Positions 54,452-63,772 of a stretch of 64,000 nt of DNA are shown one piece after another. The stretch is taken from the NCBI GenBank assembly GCA_900468805.1, contig UEIF01000004.1, forward strand, positions 205,490 to 269,489, given 5' to 3'. Origin of the DNA: Hyphomicrobiales bacterium. GTDB taxonomy: Bacteria; Pseudomonadota; Alphaproteobacteria; Rhizobiales; Rhizobiaceae. Both the position numbers and the translations under genes were made by a program. The notes under the pieces are model-generated. The model did not search any database. It saw only the letters and a program-made list of their open reading frames with translations, and was not told where the DNA came from. Numbering within the stretch: position 1 is the first letter of the stretch; each line of letters begins with the position of its first letter.

Positions 54452-55954
54452 TTATTCCTCGATGCCGAGCTTGGCCTTGACGAGCGCTTGCACGGCCTGC
54501 GGGTTGGCCTTGCCACCCGTCGCCTTCATCACCTGACCGACGAACCAGCCGGCAAGCGTCGGCTTGGCCTGAACTTTGGCAACCTGGTCCGGATTGGCAG
54601 CGATGATCTCGTCGACGGCCTTTTCGATCGCGCCGGTATCCGTCACCTGCTTCAGGCCGCGCGTCTCGACGATTTCGGCCGGGTCGCCGCCTTCGTTGAG
54701 CACGATTTCGAAAATATCCTTGGCGATCTTGCCAGAGATGGTCTCAGCCTTGATGAGGTCGATGATGGCACCGAGCTGGGCCGGAGAAACCGGCGTTTCC
54801 TCGATATCCTTGCCGGTGCGGTTCAGTGCGCCGAGCAGATCGTTGATAACCCAGTTGGCCGCCGCCTTGCCATCGCGGCCTTCGGCAACGGCTTCGAAGT
54901 AATCGGCAATCGCCTTTTCCGAGACGAGCACGGAGGCGTCGTAGATCGAGAGGCCGAGCTCGCGGACGAAGCGCTCCTTCTTGTCGTCGGGCAGTTCCGG
55001 CAGATGCTGTGCGAGATCGCTGACGAAGGCGTCGTCGAATTCTAGCGGCAGCAGGTCCGGATCGGGGAAGTAGCGATAGTCATGCGCATCTTCCTTGGTG
55101 CGCATGGACCGCGTCTCGCCCTTGTTCGCGTCGAACAAGCGGGTTTCCTGATCGATCGTGCCCCCATCCTCGATAATGCCAATCTGCCGGCGGGCTTCGA
55201 ATTCGATTGCCTGGCCGATGAAGCGGATGGAGTTGACGTTCTTGATTTCGCAGCGCGTGCCGAAGGGCTCGCCCGGACGGCGCACGGAGACGTTGACGTC
55301 GGCGCGCATTGAGCCTTCGTCCATGTTGCCGTCGCAGGTGCCGAGGTAGCGCACGATCGAGCGCAGCTTCGTCATGTAGGCCTTGGCCTCATCCGAGGTG
55401 CGCATATCCGGCTTGGAGACTATTTCCATCAGCGCTACGCCGGAGCGGTTCAGATCCACATAGGACATGGTCGGATGCTGGTCGTGCATCGACTTGCCGG
55501 CATCCTGCTCCAGGTGCAGGCGCTCGATGCCGATTTCGATATCCTCGAACTGGCCCTGACGATCCGGGCCGAGGGAGATGACGATCTTGCCTTCGCCGAC
55601 GATCGGATCCTTGTACTGCGAGATCTGATAGCCCTGCGGCAGGTCCGGATAGAAATAATTCTTGCGGTCGAAGACCGAACGCTTGTTGATCTCAGCCTTC
55701 AGGCCGAGGCCGGTGCGCACAGCCTGCTTGACGCATTCCTCGTTGATGACGGGCAACATGCCGGGCATGGCCGCATCGACGAGTGAGACGTTCGAATTTT
55801 GCGGCTTGCCGAACTCCGTCGAAGCGCCGGAGAAAAGCTTGGAATTGGAGAGCACCTGGGCATGGACTTCCAGGCCGATGATGACTTCCCAATCACCGGT
55901 GGCGCCGGGGATATAACGTTTCGGATCAGGCGTGCGAACGTCGACAATGGTCAT
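54452..55954 (-). CDS. gatB: Aspartyl/glutamyl-tRNA amidotransferase subunit B
   Basis: A 500-aa subunit that binds misacylated Glu-tRNA(Gln) or Asp-tRNA(Asn) and provides the kinase/transamidase site. [22 protein letters not shown] is the characteristic N-terminus, with [30 protein letters not shown] and a C-terminal YqeY-like tail domain (about 350-500). ATG 55954 is preceded by GAAGAG. gatC and gatA lie about 2.2 kb upstream on the same strand, separated by a variable islet. Confidence 0.96.
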   Translation of the reverse strand: MTIVDVRTPDPKRYIPGATGDWEVIIGLEVHAQVLSNSKLFSGASTEFGKPQNSNVSLVDAAMPGMLPVINEECVKQAVRTGLGLKAEINKRSVFDRKNYFYPDLPQGYQISQYKDPIVGEGKIVISLGPDRQGQFEDIEIGIERLHLEQDAGKSMHDQHPTMSYVDLNRSGVALMEIVSKPDMRTSDEAKAYMTKLRSIVRYLGTCDGNMDEGSMRADVNVSVRRPGEPFGTRCEIKNVNSIRFIGQAIEFEARRQIGIIEDGGTIDQETRLFDANKGETRSMRTKEDAHDYRYFPDPDLLPLEFDDAFVSDLAQHLPELPDDKKERFVRELGLSIYDASVLVSEKAIADYFEAVAEGRDGKAAANWVINDLLGALNRTGKDIEETPVSPAQLGAIIDLIKAETISGKIAKDIFEIVLNEGGDPAEIVETRGLKQVTDTGAIEKAVDEIIAANPDQVAKVQAKPTLAGWFVGQVMKATGGKANPQAVQALVKAKLGIEE

Positions 55955-56043
55955 GAGATGCTCTTCGAAGGCTGTTCTTTTCAACTGGTGAGGTAAAGGA
56001 AATGGCCTGCCGGTGCAAGGCTTTCAGTGCCCCGGGAAGAGGT

Positions 56044-56553
56044 CTAGAAACCGGGACCGTAACCTTCCGGCTCTTGCGGACCGAGATGCTTGCTGAGACC
56101 GACCGATGGCACATCGCGGTCAAGCTTCGGATTATAGGCTACCGACAGCCAGCGGATCGCGTAGCCATGCTTCTGGAAGAAGGCGATCGCCTCGGAATTT
56201 CCCGAATGGGTCTGCATTGCTGCCTCCTCGAAGCCCCGCTCGAAAATATCGGCCTCAATATGCTCCAGCAGCGCAGTGCCGAGCCCCCGGCGATTGAAGG
56301 TCGGGGCGATCCAGAAGTCGGAAATCGTCTCGTCCAGCCCCTCGCGCGCCGCCCAACCGGCAACCTGTCCATTCTGCTCGACGACCGTGATGGTCAGCCA
56401 GTTATTATCTACAAAAGTCCTGAAGGCAGTGCGGGCTCCATCCGTCATGGCGTCCGATTCGCCGATCAATGCCATCGCTCTCTGCCAGGCTCGCAAGCCA
56501 ATCTCGCTCAAGAGCTCCGTTTCGCCTTCGCGGGCATTGCGAATGTGGATCAA
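56044..56553 (-). CDS. GNAT-family N-acetyltransferase
   Basis: A 169-aa acetyltransferase with IHIRNAREGETELLSEIGLRAW at the start and IAPTFNRRGLGTALLEHIEADI as the acetyl-CoA loop, then THSGNSEAIAFFQKHGYAIR. TTG 56553 is five nt after GGAGG and is the best start; a GTG six nt upstream overlaps that site. It is divergent from the YjhX-like gene across 419 bp. YjhQ, the antitoxin of YjhX in E. coli, is also a GNAT-type protein, so a functional link is possible but not shown. Confidence 0.82.
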   Translation of the reverse strand: MIHIRNAREGETELLSEIGLRAWQRAMALIGESDAMTDGARTAFRTFVDNNWLTITVVEQNGQVAGWAAREGLDETISDFWIAPTFNRRGLGTALLEHIEADIFERGFEEAAMQTHSGNSEAIAFFQKHGYAIRWLSVAYNPKLDRDVPSVGLSKHLGPQEPEGYGPGF

Positions 56554-56972
56554 TGGCACCTCCGCTCTACAACAGGGAGTAGACCATTGAGTCGGGCAAT
56601 TTTCCAGTCCCTACAATGAGATGAAGAAGCGAAAGCAATGTTATCGGCAGCTTTTGTTCCGCTGCGCCTGCTTGACCGGATTGTGGTTACTGATAAAACG
56701 CCCGATAGAGTATTTCCGTTTTTCTGCGAAATACGAAAACACTCTATCTCTTTGTTTCACGCAATTCCGGACGCAAAACCGCTGAACATTTTTGCTGGAA
56801 TTGCCTAGAGGTGTTTATGTCTAACCTGCCTGAGACCCGGTAAAGGCCCCTGCCCGCAAGCACAGCCTCGCGCGCATGGGCCCGAAAAACGAAGCCGCGG
56901 CGTATCGGATAATTCCGAACGCCAGATCGTTTTCGTGCGCCTTCATGAAGGCGCGTTTCCGGATCAACAGCA
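56554..56972. other. 419-bp divergent gap between GNAT and yjhX-like genes
   Basis: It holds a rhizobial palindromic repeat (56704-56804) and about 160 bp of possible leader before the YjhX-like start. No convincing ORF. Confidence 0.6.
56704..56804. repeat. Rhizobial intergenic palindromic repeat, copy 1
   Basis: Two hairpins in tandem. GATAGAGT (56704-56711) pairs with ACTCTATC (56741-56748) with imperfect extension, and GCAATTCC (56761-56768) pairs with GGAATTGC (56797-56804), with inner GCAAAA/TTTTGC. Read from 56804 leftward, 26 of 36 bases match the element at 60839. Such palindromes are widely repeated in Rhizobium genomes. Confidence 0.7.
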
Positions 56973-57227
56973 ATGGACATCTCACGCGCAGAACAGCGCA
57001 TCCTGCACCTTATGGCCCAGGGCGGCCGTATCGAAATTACCCGCGACAACAGAAAAATCGAGATTGTGAGCTGCTTCACCCGCGACGGCTGGGTCTATCC
57101 CGGCTTCGGTCTGGAGCTTTTCCGCAAGCTGAAACGGCTGAAGGCGATCAAGTCTTCCGCCGGCCAGCCATATCGGATTACCGAGAGAGGGCTGAAGCTC
57201 GTCAGAGCGCAACTCGATAACAAATAG
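56973..57227 (+). CDS. YjhX/TopAI-family toxin homologue
   Basis: An 84-aa protein matching YjhX (DUF2084): MDISRAEQRILHLMAQGGRIEI, DGWVYPGFGLELFRKLKRLKAI and the end YRITERGLKLVRAQLDNK. In E. coli YjhX (TopAI) binds and inhibits topoisomerase I, and YjhQ counteracts it. Here no antitoxin is adjacent in the same operon; a divergent GNAT lies 420 bp upstream. It may be a domesticated or non-toxic homologue. The ribosome site is weak (only GATCAAC precedes the ATG). Confidence 0.82.
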   Translation: MDISRAEQRILHLMAQGGRIEITRDNRKIEIVSCFTRDGWVYPGFGLELFRKLKRLKAIKSSAGQPYRITERGLKLVRAQLDNK

Positions 57228-57279
57228 GTATGACAAGAGCCTGGCCGCGCGGCGATGTTGCCGTGCGGCCAGGAGAGTT

Positions 57280-57555
57280 TCAAAGCTTCTCGGAAAGCTC
57301 GGTACGCATTGCCGTCCACTCCTCGGCGATCGTGCCTGTGCCGACCGTCTTGCCGGCACGTCGATACCAATAGCCGGCGTTCCAGTCATCGCCTTCGACA
57401 TGGTGGCAAAGGGCATGGCCCCAATCGAAGGGCTGCTCGCCTTCATGGTTCTGGCAGATTTCGTGAACCACCTCCCACTCCGCGCCCATTTTAAAGCCGC
57501 TGGCAGAGAGACGATCAAATGCCTCGATCAACCGCGCAAGATCCTGTTTCGGCAT
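57280..57555 (-). CDS. Hypothetical protein, possible nucleic-acid or stress-related
   Basis: A 91-aa acidic protein with MPKQDLARLIEAFDRLSASGF, a central WEVVHEICQNHEGEQPFDWGHALCHHVEGDDWNAGYWYRRAG rich in Trp and His, and a final helix. GAGAGGGT precedes the ATG. I do not recognise the family with certainty; the His/Cys-rich middle could bind metal. It is convergent with the YjhX-like gene with a 52-bp gap. Confidence 0.65.
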   Translation of the reverse strand: MPKQDLARLIEAFDRLSASGFKMGAEWEVVHEICQNHEGEQPFDWGHALCHHVEGDDWNAGYWYRRAGKTVGTGTIAEEWTAMRTELSEKL

Positions 57556-57628
57556 GAGACCCTCTCCCGCAAAGTTCTCCCTCTATAACAGGCGCCGGCT
57601 CGAAATCCGAGACGGCGCCTGCCTTTCT

Positions 57629-58020
57629 TCAATCGCGCAGATTGATGATGTCGTTCATCAACCCGCCCGTACCGTTGTGGATGGTCAGGTGACCAACCTT
57701 GCCGGCGATGGTTTCAAGAGCCTCCAGCTCCTTCAGACGCAGCATGACCGGATTTTCGGCCATGACCTTTGCCGTGTTGAGGAGCGAACGCGTGGCATTC
57801 GTTTCCTCACGACGGCGAATGACGTTCGCTTCGGCCTGCTTCTCAGCCGCAACGACCTGGTTGAGGATCTCGCGCATTTCGCCCGGCAAGTCACATCCTT
57901 GAGTTCGATACCGGAGACCTCAATACCGATCGTCGCCATGTCCTCGCGGACCTTCTCGGCTGCCTCAGTATTGATCGTCACCTTACGCTCAAGAATCTGA
58001 TCAAGCGTCAAGGCTGCCAA
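57629..58020 (-). pseudogene. Decayed slipin (SPFH/stomatin-like) gene, C-terminal remnant
   Basis: Two overlapping frames together match a slipin C-terminus: AALTLDQILERKVTINTEAAEKVREDMATIGIEVSGIELKDV in one frame and PGEMREILNQVVAAEKQAEANVIRRREETNATRSLLNTAKVMAENPVMLRLKELEALETIAGKVGHLTI in another. The switch occurs near 57890, where one base appears lost (ACT TGC CGG in place of ACT CTG CCG). The N-terminal membrane segment and SPFH domain start are absent. Either half alone lacks a proper start. It is a truncated, frameshifted remnant. Confidence 0.8.
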
Positions 58021-58083
58021 GCGTGCGGCGGCTGTACTAGCGCTGGGCCAATTGCGTCTACAAACGGACCGGCAGAATCAACA

Positions 58084-58108
58084 ACGCCGACCATTTTGTG
58101 GCCGGCGT
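58084..58108 (-). terminator. Hairpin downstream of gatA
   Basis: ACGCCGACCA (58084-58093) pairs with TGGCCGGCGT (58099-58108), with one G-U-type pair and a 5-nt loop. It lies 28 bp beyond the gatA stop. No strong U tract, so termination is uncertain. Confidence 0.5.
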
Positions 58109-58135
58109 CTGTAATCTTTTGGATCGGTAAGCCGG

Positions 58136-59617
58136 TTACCACCACTTGGCCGGCGTGAACTTGCCGGCGGCCTGTTCGATGACATGGGCGGTTTTGAAAA
58201 GGGTTTCCTCGTCAAAGGCCTTGCCGATGAGCTGCAGTCCGAGCGGCAAGCCCTTATGGTCCAGACCGGCGGGAACGGCGATGCCCGGCAGGCCGGCCAT
58301 GTTGACCGTCACCGTGAAGATGTCGTTGAGGTACATCTTTACCGGATCGGCAGCGAGGTTCTCGTCGGCGACACCGAAGGCGGAGGACGGAGTAGCCGGC
58401 GTCAGGATGGCATCAACGCCGGCATCGAAGGCGAGTTCGAAATCGCGTTTGATCAGCGTGCGAACCTTCTGCGCGCGCAGGTAATAGGCGTCGTAATAGC
58501 CGGCCGAGAGCACATAGGTACCGATCATGATGCGGCGCTTGACTTCCTGGCCGAATCCGGCGGCGCGCGTCTTCTCGTACATCTCAAGGATATCCTTGCC
58601 GTCGACGCGCAAGCCGTAGCGCACGCCGTCATAGCGGGCGAGGTTCGAAGAGGCTTCGGCGGGGGCTACGATGTAATAGGCCGGCAGAGCATATTTGGTG
58701 TGCGGCAGAGAAATGTTGACGATCTCGGCACCAGCATCCTTCAGCCAGGCAATGCCCTGTTGCCAGATAGCTTCAATCTCGTCGGGCATGCCGTCGACAC
58801 GGTATTCGTTCGGGATGCCGATCTTCATGCCCTTCAGCGACTGGCCGATGGCGGCTTCGTAATCCGGCACCGGCAGGTCGACCGAGGTCGTGTCCTTGGC
58901 ATCGACGCTTGCCATCGATTTCAGCAGGATGGCGGCATCGCGAACGTCCCGGGCGATCGGACCGGCCTGATCGAGAGAGGAGGCGAAAGCAACTGTGCCC
59001 CAGCGCGAGCAACGACCATAGGTCGGCTTGATACCAACGGTACCGGTAAAGGCGGCCGGCTGGCGGATCGAGCCGCCGGTATCAGTCGCAGTCGCTCCGG
59101 CGCAGAGATGGGCGGCAACGGCTGAGGCCGAACCACCGGAAGAACCGCCCGGTACGAGCTGCTGGTTGGAGCCTGCGGCGCGCCAGGGGTTGATGACCGC
59201 GCCATAGTGCGAGGTTTCGTTGGAGGAGCCCATCGCGAACTCGTCCATGTTGAGCTTACCGAGCATGACGGCGCCGTCATCCCATAGGTTCTGGGTTACG
59301 GTGGATTCATAACGTGGTTCGAAACCATCGAGGATATGGCTGCAGGCCTGGGTGTGCACGCCCACGGTTGCGAAGAGGTCCTTGATACCGAGCGGAATGC
59401 CTTCGAGATCGCCCGCCTTTCCGGCGGCGATGCGCTCGTCGGAATTCTTTGCCATGACGCGTGCAAGATCCGGCGTGACCTTGATATAGGCGTTAAGGTG
59501 ACCATTGGCCGCGTCGATAGCCGAGATATAGGCCTCGGTCAGTTCGGTTGCGGTGATTTCCTTGCCGCGCAGCTTCTGGCGGGCTTCGGCAATGGTCAGG
59601 CTGGTGAGTTCGCTCAT
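58136..59617 (-). CDS. gatA: Aspartyl/glutamyl-tRNA amidotransferase subunit A
   Basis: A 493-aa amidase that releases ammonia from glutamine for GatB. The Ser-cis-Ser-Lys triad is visible: K79 in [13 protein letters not shown]159 in [13 protein letters not shown] and S183 in [22 protein letters not shown] and a C-terminal [13 protein letters not shown] are typical. It lies 58 bp after gatC. gatB is on the same strand about 2.2 kb downstream. Confidence 0.97.
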   Translation of the reverse strand: MSELTSLTIAEARQKLRGKEITATELTEAYISAIDAANGHLNAYIKVTPDLARVMAKNSDERIAAGKAGDLEGIPLGIKDLFATVGVHTQACSHILDGFEPRYESTVTQNLWDDGAVMLGKLNMDEFAMGSSNETSHYGAVINPWRAAGSNQQLVPGGSSGGSASAVAAHLCAGATATDTGGSIRQPAAFTGTVGIKPTYGRCSRWGTVAFASSLDQAGPIARDVRDAAILLKSMASVDAKDTTSVDLPVPDYEAAIGQSLKGMKIGIPNEYRVDGMPDEIEAIWQQGIAWLKDAGAEIVNISLPHTKYALPAYYIVAPAEASSNLARYDGVRYGLRVDGKDILEMYEKTRAAGFGQEVKRRIMIGTYVLSAGYYDAYYLRAQKVRTLIKRDFELAFDAGVDAILTPATPSSAFGVADENLAADPVKMYLNDIFTVTVNMAGLPGIAVPAGLDHKGLPLGLQLIGKAFDEETLFKTAHVIEQAAGKFTPAKWW

Positions 59618-59675
59618 AGTGTTTTCGCTTCAGATCTGGAAATGGCAACAGGGTCGGAAAGAGGCGGTCAAAACC

Positions 59676-59963
59676 TTATTCGACGACTTTCGGCACCAGG
59701 AAGAAATTGTGGTCGGTTATCGGCGCATTAGCAACGACATCGGCGGCCTTGTTGCCGTCATTGACGACATCGGTGCGCTTCTTCATGTCCATCGGCGTTA
59801 CCGAGGTCATGGCCTCGACACCCTCGACATCAACTTCGGAAAGCTGCTCGACGAAGCCGAGGATGCCGTTCAACTCACCGACCATGCGATTTGCCTCTTC
59901 TTCCGAGACGGCAATACGAGCAAGGCGCGCAACGCGCTTAACGGTGGCGAGATCGACGGACAT
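59676..59963 (-). CDS. gatC: Aspartyl/glutamyl-tRNA amidotransferase subunit C
   Basis: A 95-aa subunit that wraps GatA and GatB and stabilises the complex. It begins [23 protein letters not shown] and has [24 protein letters not shown] and a C-terminal [10 protein letters not shown]. The ATG has GGAGAATGCC upstream. It heads the gatCA operon. Confidence 0.96.
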   Translation of the reverse strand: MSVDLATVKRVARLARIAVSEEEANRMVGELNGILGFVEQLSEVDVEGVEAMTSVTPMDMKKRTDVVNDGNKAADVVANAPITDHNFFLVPKVVE

Positions 59964-60053
59964 GGCATTCTCCGGATAGGAATTTTCCTACCGCTATAAA
60001 GACCATGTCCGTCCTGTGCAACGGGTTTGCCTTTTCGGCAACGCATAATTCCA

Positions 60054-60081
60054 GCCCTCAAATCCCTGGGTATTTGAGGGC
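60054..60081 (-). terminator. Hairpin after the UPF0173 gene
   Basis: GCCCTCAAAT (60054-60063) pairs perfectly with ATTTGAGGGC (60072-60081) around an 8-nt loop. It lies 7 bp beyond the stop. Only a short U-containing tract follows on the minus strand. Confidence 0.6.
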
Positions 60082-60088
60082 TTGGGCT

Positions 60089-60793
60089 TCAGAGCGACAG
60101 GCTTTCGCCGGGCTTCGGCGCCTTCACTTGCGTCTTCGAGGCTTCCATGCCGGCAATGAATTTTTCCGGCGTCTGGTCGATGATCGGGAAGGTGCCGTAG
60201 TGGCAGGGGATCGCCGTCTTGAAGTTGAAGTAACGCTGGCAAGCGAGAGCTGCCACCGCGCCACCCATGGTGAAGCGGTCGCCGATCGGAACGATGCCGA
60301 TGTCCGGCTGGTGCAACTCGTTGATCAGCGCCATGTCAGAGAAGATATCCGTGTCGCCCATGTGGAAGAGGCTCGGTTCATCCTCGAAATGCAGTACGAG
60401 ACCGTTCGCGCTGCCGAGCGAATGCGAAACGCCGTCTTCGGTGGTCTGCGCGGAGGAATGCAACGCATTGGTGAAGGTAGCGGTGAAGCTGCCGAGCGGG
60501 ACCGTGCCGCCGGTATTGCCCATTTCGAGCTTGTCAACGCCCTTGGTCCCGAGCCAGGAAGCAAGGTCGGCATTGGCGAGAACGATGGCGCCGGTATCCT
60601 TGGCAATCTGGACGGTATCACCGACATGGTCGCCATGGCCGTGCGTCAGCAGGATATGGGTGATACCGTTGGTCACGTCCTTGATATCCTGGCCGACGAA
60701 GGACGAATTATAGGTCAGGAAGGGATCGATCAGGATTTTGGCGGCTTTCGTTTCGATACGGAAAGCAGAATGGCCGAGCCAGGTGATCTTCAT
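60089..60793 (-). CDS. UPF0173 metallo-beta-lactamase-fold hydrolase
   Basis: A 234-aa protein with the metallo-beta-lactamase fold. The metal motif [10 protein letters not shown] (about residues 50-59), the Asp in GDTDIF and the His in CHYGTFP form the di-metal site. It starts [26 protein letters not shown], the family signature. The substrate is unknown. ATG 60793 follows GGAGAC. It is divergent from ruvX with a repeat element between. Confidence 0.9.
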   Translation of the reverse strand: MKITWLGHSAFRIETKAAKILIDPFLTYNSSFVGQDIKDVTNGITHILLTHGHGDHVGDTVQIAKDTGAIVLANADLASWLGTKGVDKLEMGNTGGTVPLGSFTATFTNALHSSAQTTEDGVSHSLGSANGLVLHFEDEPSLFHMGDTDIFSDMALINELHQPDIGIVPIGDRFTMGGAVAALACQRYFNFKTAIPCHYGTFPIIDQTPEKFIAGMEASKTQVKAPKPGESLSL

Positions 60794-60838
60794 GAAAAGT
60801 CTCCTTGATTATGTGGTGCGAAAGACGATTTCGGGACC

Positions 60839-60898
60839 AGAGCAGTGCGACGCGCTTAGCGGCGGAAAACCGTTTCGCACTTTTCCTCGAATTGCTCT
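60839..60898. repeat. Rhizobial intergenic palindromic repeat, copy 2
   Basis: AGAGCA (60839-60844) pairs with TGCTCT (60893-60898), and GTGCGA (60845-60850) pairs with TCGCAC (60875-60880), with an unpaired bulge between. Read from 60895 leftward it shares 26 of 36 bases with the repeat at 56704, including GCAATTC and CGGTTTT. Confidence 0.65.
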
Positions 60899-60970
60899 AA
60901 GGACATAGCCGATATGGCCGCAAAGAAAAGCGGTGGGAACTTCAATTTCTCTTGACGGGATGACAGAGCA

Positions 60971-61462
60971 ATGACGGTGCTGACGATCGAGGAACTGGCC
61001 GAAACGATCGGGCCTGGACAGGCAATCGCCGGCCTCGATCTCGGCACCAAGACGATTGGCCTTTCCATGTCCGATCTCGGCCGCCGCTTCGCCACGCCGC
61101 GCCCGGTCATCAAGCGCGAGAAATTCACCATCGATGCCGAGACCCTGCTCGCCTTTGCCACTAAAGAAAAGGTCGCAGCCTTCGTCATCGGCCTGCCCGT
61201 GAACATGGATGGATCGGCAGGGCCGCGCGTGCAGGCGACGCGGGCCTTCGTGCGTAACATGGAGCAGAAAACCGCTCTTCCCTTTGTCTATTGGGACGAG
61301 CGGCTGTCGACCGTGGCCGCAGAACGGGCCTTGCTGGAAATGGATGTTTCGCGGGCAAAACGCGCCGAACGGATCGATTCGGCAGCGGCGAGCTTCATCC
61401 TTCAGGGAGTGCTCGACAGGCTTTCCTTGCTGGCGAGATCTGCCGACGATCCCGAGGGGTGA
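60971..61462 (+). CDS. ruvX: Putative Holliday junction resolvase RuvX (YqgF)
   Basis: A 163-aa RNase H-fold protein. [30 protein letters not shown] holds the first catalytic Asp, [18 protein letters not shown] follows, and [17 protein letters not shown] with [15 protein letters not shown] holds the remaining acidic residues. Family members act in rRNA 5' processing as well as in junction resolution; which applies here is not visible. Its 3' end overlaps the 3' end of the convergent DUF6105 gene by 61 bp. Confidence 0.94.
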   Translation: MTVLTIEELAETIGPGQAIAGLDLGTKTIGLSMSDLGRRFATPRPVIKREKFTIDAETLLAFATKEKVAAFVIGLPVNMDGSAGPRVQATRAFVRNMEQKTALPFVYWDERLSTVAAERALLEMDVSRAKRAERIDSAAASFILQGVLDRLSLLARSADDPEG

Positions 61463-61731
61463 CGCGCCTTCCACCAGGCGGCGATCTGACGGCGCTTGCG
61501 GAAGCCCATGATGGCGAAGACGACGAGGCTGTCGACCGCAATCGCGCGGGCGACGAGCGGAGGGATTTCCTGCGGCGGAAGGCCCAGCACCTTGCCGTAG
61601 AGCTGGAAAGTCAGGTCATGGACCTGCCGCGTCAGCATGAAGATGCCGAAGTTCAGATCGTAATAAGAAAGCCAGTACCAGCCCGCCAGGAAGACGATCG
61701 GACCGGCCCAGAAGATCAGAAACCACTTCAT
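61402..61731 (-). CDS. DUF6105 family small membrane protein
   Basis: A 109-aa protein with an N-terminal span (about residues 3-23), a [33 protein letters not shown] loop and a second span (about 63-77), then a basic [17 protein letters not shown] tail. This is the alphaproteobacterial DUF6105 pattern of unknown function. Its C-terminus is encoded by the strand opposite the last 61 bp of ruvX. It starts within the stop of the upstream membrane gene (ATGA overlap). Confidence 0.8.
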   Translation of the reverse strand: MKWFLIFWAGPIVFLAGWYWLSYYDLNFGIFMLTRQVHDLTFQLYGKVLGLPPQEIPPLVARAIAVDSLVVFAIMGFRKRRQIAAWWKARHPSGSSADLASKESLSSTP

Positions 61732-61901
61732 GCGGCCTCTCCTTCGTGCTTGTGCAGGACCGGCATTTCAAAGGAAACGAGCCAGACCGACGATGCCATG
61801 ATGCAGAGTACGAGCGTGGGCACGGCGATATCCAGCGCCAGCACAGCGAAAAACATCATCGCCGCGAGAAGCAACGCGGTTCTGGCGATTCTGGTTCCCA
61901 T
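61728..61901 (-). CDS. Small two-span membrane protein
   Basis: A 57-aa protein with MGTRIARTALLLAAMMFF at the start and a second hydrophobic segment (about residues 27-45), ending in HKHEGEAA. Translationally coupled to the DUF6105 gene by an ATGA overlap, which is the main evidence. Its ribosome site is weak. No family was recognised; its pairing with DUF6105 suggests a small complex. Confidence 0.6.
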   Translation of the reverse strand: MGTRIARTALLLAAMMFFAVLALDIAVPTLVLCIMASSVWLVSFEMPVLHKHEGEAA

Positions 61902-62021
61902 GACTGAACTCGGGTCCACACTCGTTACATTTCTACTGTAGACCACACTGGCGAGTTAACCGGCGCCAGGCAACGCAAACCAATTGTTAAGGTTAACAGG
62001 CGGACGGAGCCTGTGGATTAC

Positions 62022-62681
62022 TCAGCCGTAGACGCCGCGCACCAGCCGCTTCAGCGCCGTTGCCGCCTTCTCCCAGTCCTTGGCGTTCTTCAGCACCAGG
62101 CCCGCGCACTGACCGCCTGCGGCAGCAGAAAGCACCAGATGCTGGATCGACGCAAAGATCAGCGCATTGACGGCTGCGGTGTCGATGCCCTTCGGAGGCG
62201 TCAGCGAGCCGCGCATGCGATCGAGCCACTGGCCGAGCGCCTTGGAGCGCGCTTCGGAAAGCCGCCTCACCTGCTCGGTATTTTCGGACACTTCCCAGGC
62301 GACGATGCGGCGCATCAGCGGATCGTCGCGCAGCGCTTCCAGGAAAAGCAGCGCCAGCCGCTCCATGAGGTCGCCATAAGTCAAGAGGAACATGCCGCCG
62401 GTATCTTCGGGGATGCGGTCCTTGACCCAGTTGCCGAGATCGGCGCCGATCGCCTCGATGAGACCATCGAGACCGCCATAATAACGGTAGATAAGTTGCT
62501 TGTCGCAGCCGGCGCGGCGGGCGACGGCATTGATGCCGAAATTCTGGAAGCCTTCTTCGGCCAGCAGGTTCTTGGCCGCCGTCAGGATGGCGCGCTCGGT
62601 GGCGCTTCTATCGCGGATACGCTTTTCAGGCTCAGCGGCACTCGTCTGTTCGAGCACGGCCACGGCAGTTTCATTCAGCAT
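62022..62681 (-). CDS. TetR/AcrR-family transcriptional regulator
   Basis: A 219-aa repressor-type protein. The N-terminal HTH is TERAILTAAKNLLAEEGFQNFGINAVARRAGCDKQLIYRYYGGLDGLIEAI (about residues 28-78); the ligand-binding C-terminal helices follow. ATG 62681. No drug pump or obvious target is adjacent; the divergent gap of about 250 bp to map may contain its operator. The effector is unknown. Confidence 0.9.
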   Translation of the reverse strand: MLNETAVAVLEQTSAAEPEKRIRDRSATERAILTAAKNLLAEEGFQNFGINAVARRAGCDKQLIYRYYGGLDGLIEAIGADLGNWVKDRIPEDTGGMFLLTYGDLMERLALLFLEALRDDPLMRRIVAWEVSENTEQVRRLSEARSKALGQWLDRMRGSLTPPKGIDTAAVNALIFASIQHLVLSAAAGGQCAGLVLKNAKDWEKAATALKRLVRGVYG

Positions 62682-62927
62682 TCGGTCAACCCCGGTCTGT
62701 CACCAATCGGTGAGTAACAGTGGAATTTTCCACCTACAATCCTATCTTATTGAGAAGACTGTGGATATTGATGGTCTTCAGCTCTGCTAACGCTGGCGGG
62801 CGGCCCGGCGGCATTTTTCACCCGATGCAACGCCCCGAGAAATCTTGGCCATGCGGTTGATCGCGATGGACGAACCCGGCATAGCTGCATTATGAACAGA
62901 GACGACAATTTCTGCTAAGGCCTTGCA

Positions 62928-63764
62928 ATGGTGAATTATATCGAAGCCTCCTCCGCGCCGCCGAAAAATACGGGCGCCATCAGGCTTTATGGCCCTGAAG
63001 CATTCGAGGGAATGCGCAACGCGTGCCAGCTGACCGCACGCTGCCTCGATGCGCTTGCCGACATCGTCAAGCCAGGTCTCGCAACCAATGAAATCGATCG
63101 CTTCGTTTTCGAATTCGGCATGGATCACGGTGCCTATCCGGCAACGCTGAACTATCGCGGCTATACGAAGTCCACCTGCACCTCGATCAACCATGTGGTC
63201 TGTCACGGCATTCCCGACGACAAGCCGCTTCGCGAGGGCGATATCGTCAACATCGACGTGACCTTCGTCGTTGATGGCTGGCATGGGGATTCGAGCCGGA
63301 TGTATCCGGTCGGCCAGGTCAAGCGCGCTGCCGAACGGCTGCTCGAAGTGACCTATGAGTCGCTGATGCGTGGTATCGCCGCCGTGCATCCCGGCGCCCG
63401 CACCGGAGCGATCGGCGAAGCGATCCAGACCTACGCCGAAGCCGAGCGCTGCTCTGTGGTGCGCGATTTCTGCGGCCATGGTGTCGGCCGCCTTTTCCAC
63501 GATTCGCCGAACATCCTGCATTACGGCCGCGCCAATGAAGGGCCGGAACTGCGCGAAGGCATGATCTTCACCATCGAGCCGATGATCAATCTCGGACGCC
63601 CGCACGTGAAGGTACTGGCTGACGGTTGGACCGCCGTGACGCGCGACCGGTCGCTATCAGCACAGTACGAACATACGATCGGCGTGACCGCAAACGGCTG
63701 CGAAATCTTCACGCTTTCGCCCGCCGGCCTCGACCGGCCGGGCCTGCCACCGCTCAACGGGTAA
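62928..63764 (+). CDS. map: Methionine aminopeptidase, type I
   Basis: A 278-aa enzyme that removes the initiator Met. Metal ligands are visible: [18 protein letters not shown] (two Asp), [12 protein letters not shown] (His), MIFTIEPMI (Glu) and the last Glu in [27 protein letters not shown] is the type I signature. It is slightly longer than E. coli Map (264). A TAAGG ribosome site precedes the ATG. radC starts 9 bp downstream. Confidence 0.97.
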   Translation: MVNYIEASSAPPKNTGAIRLYGPEAFEGMRNACQLTARCLDALADIVKPGLATNEIDRFVFEFGMDHGAYPATLNYRGYTKSTCTSINHVVCHGIPDDKPLREGDIVNIDVTFVVDGWHGDSSRMYPVGQVKRAAERLLEVTYESLMRGIAAVHPGARTGAIGEAIQTYAEAERCSVVRDFCGHGVGRLFHDSPNILHYGRANEGPELREGMIFTIEPMINLGRPHVKVLADGWTAVTRDRSLSAQYEHTIGVTANGCEIFTLSPAGLDRPGLPPLNG

Positions 63765-63772
63765 CATTGTCC

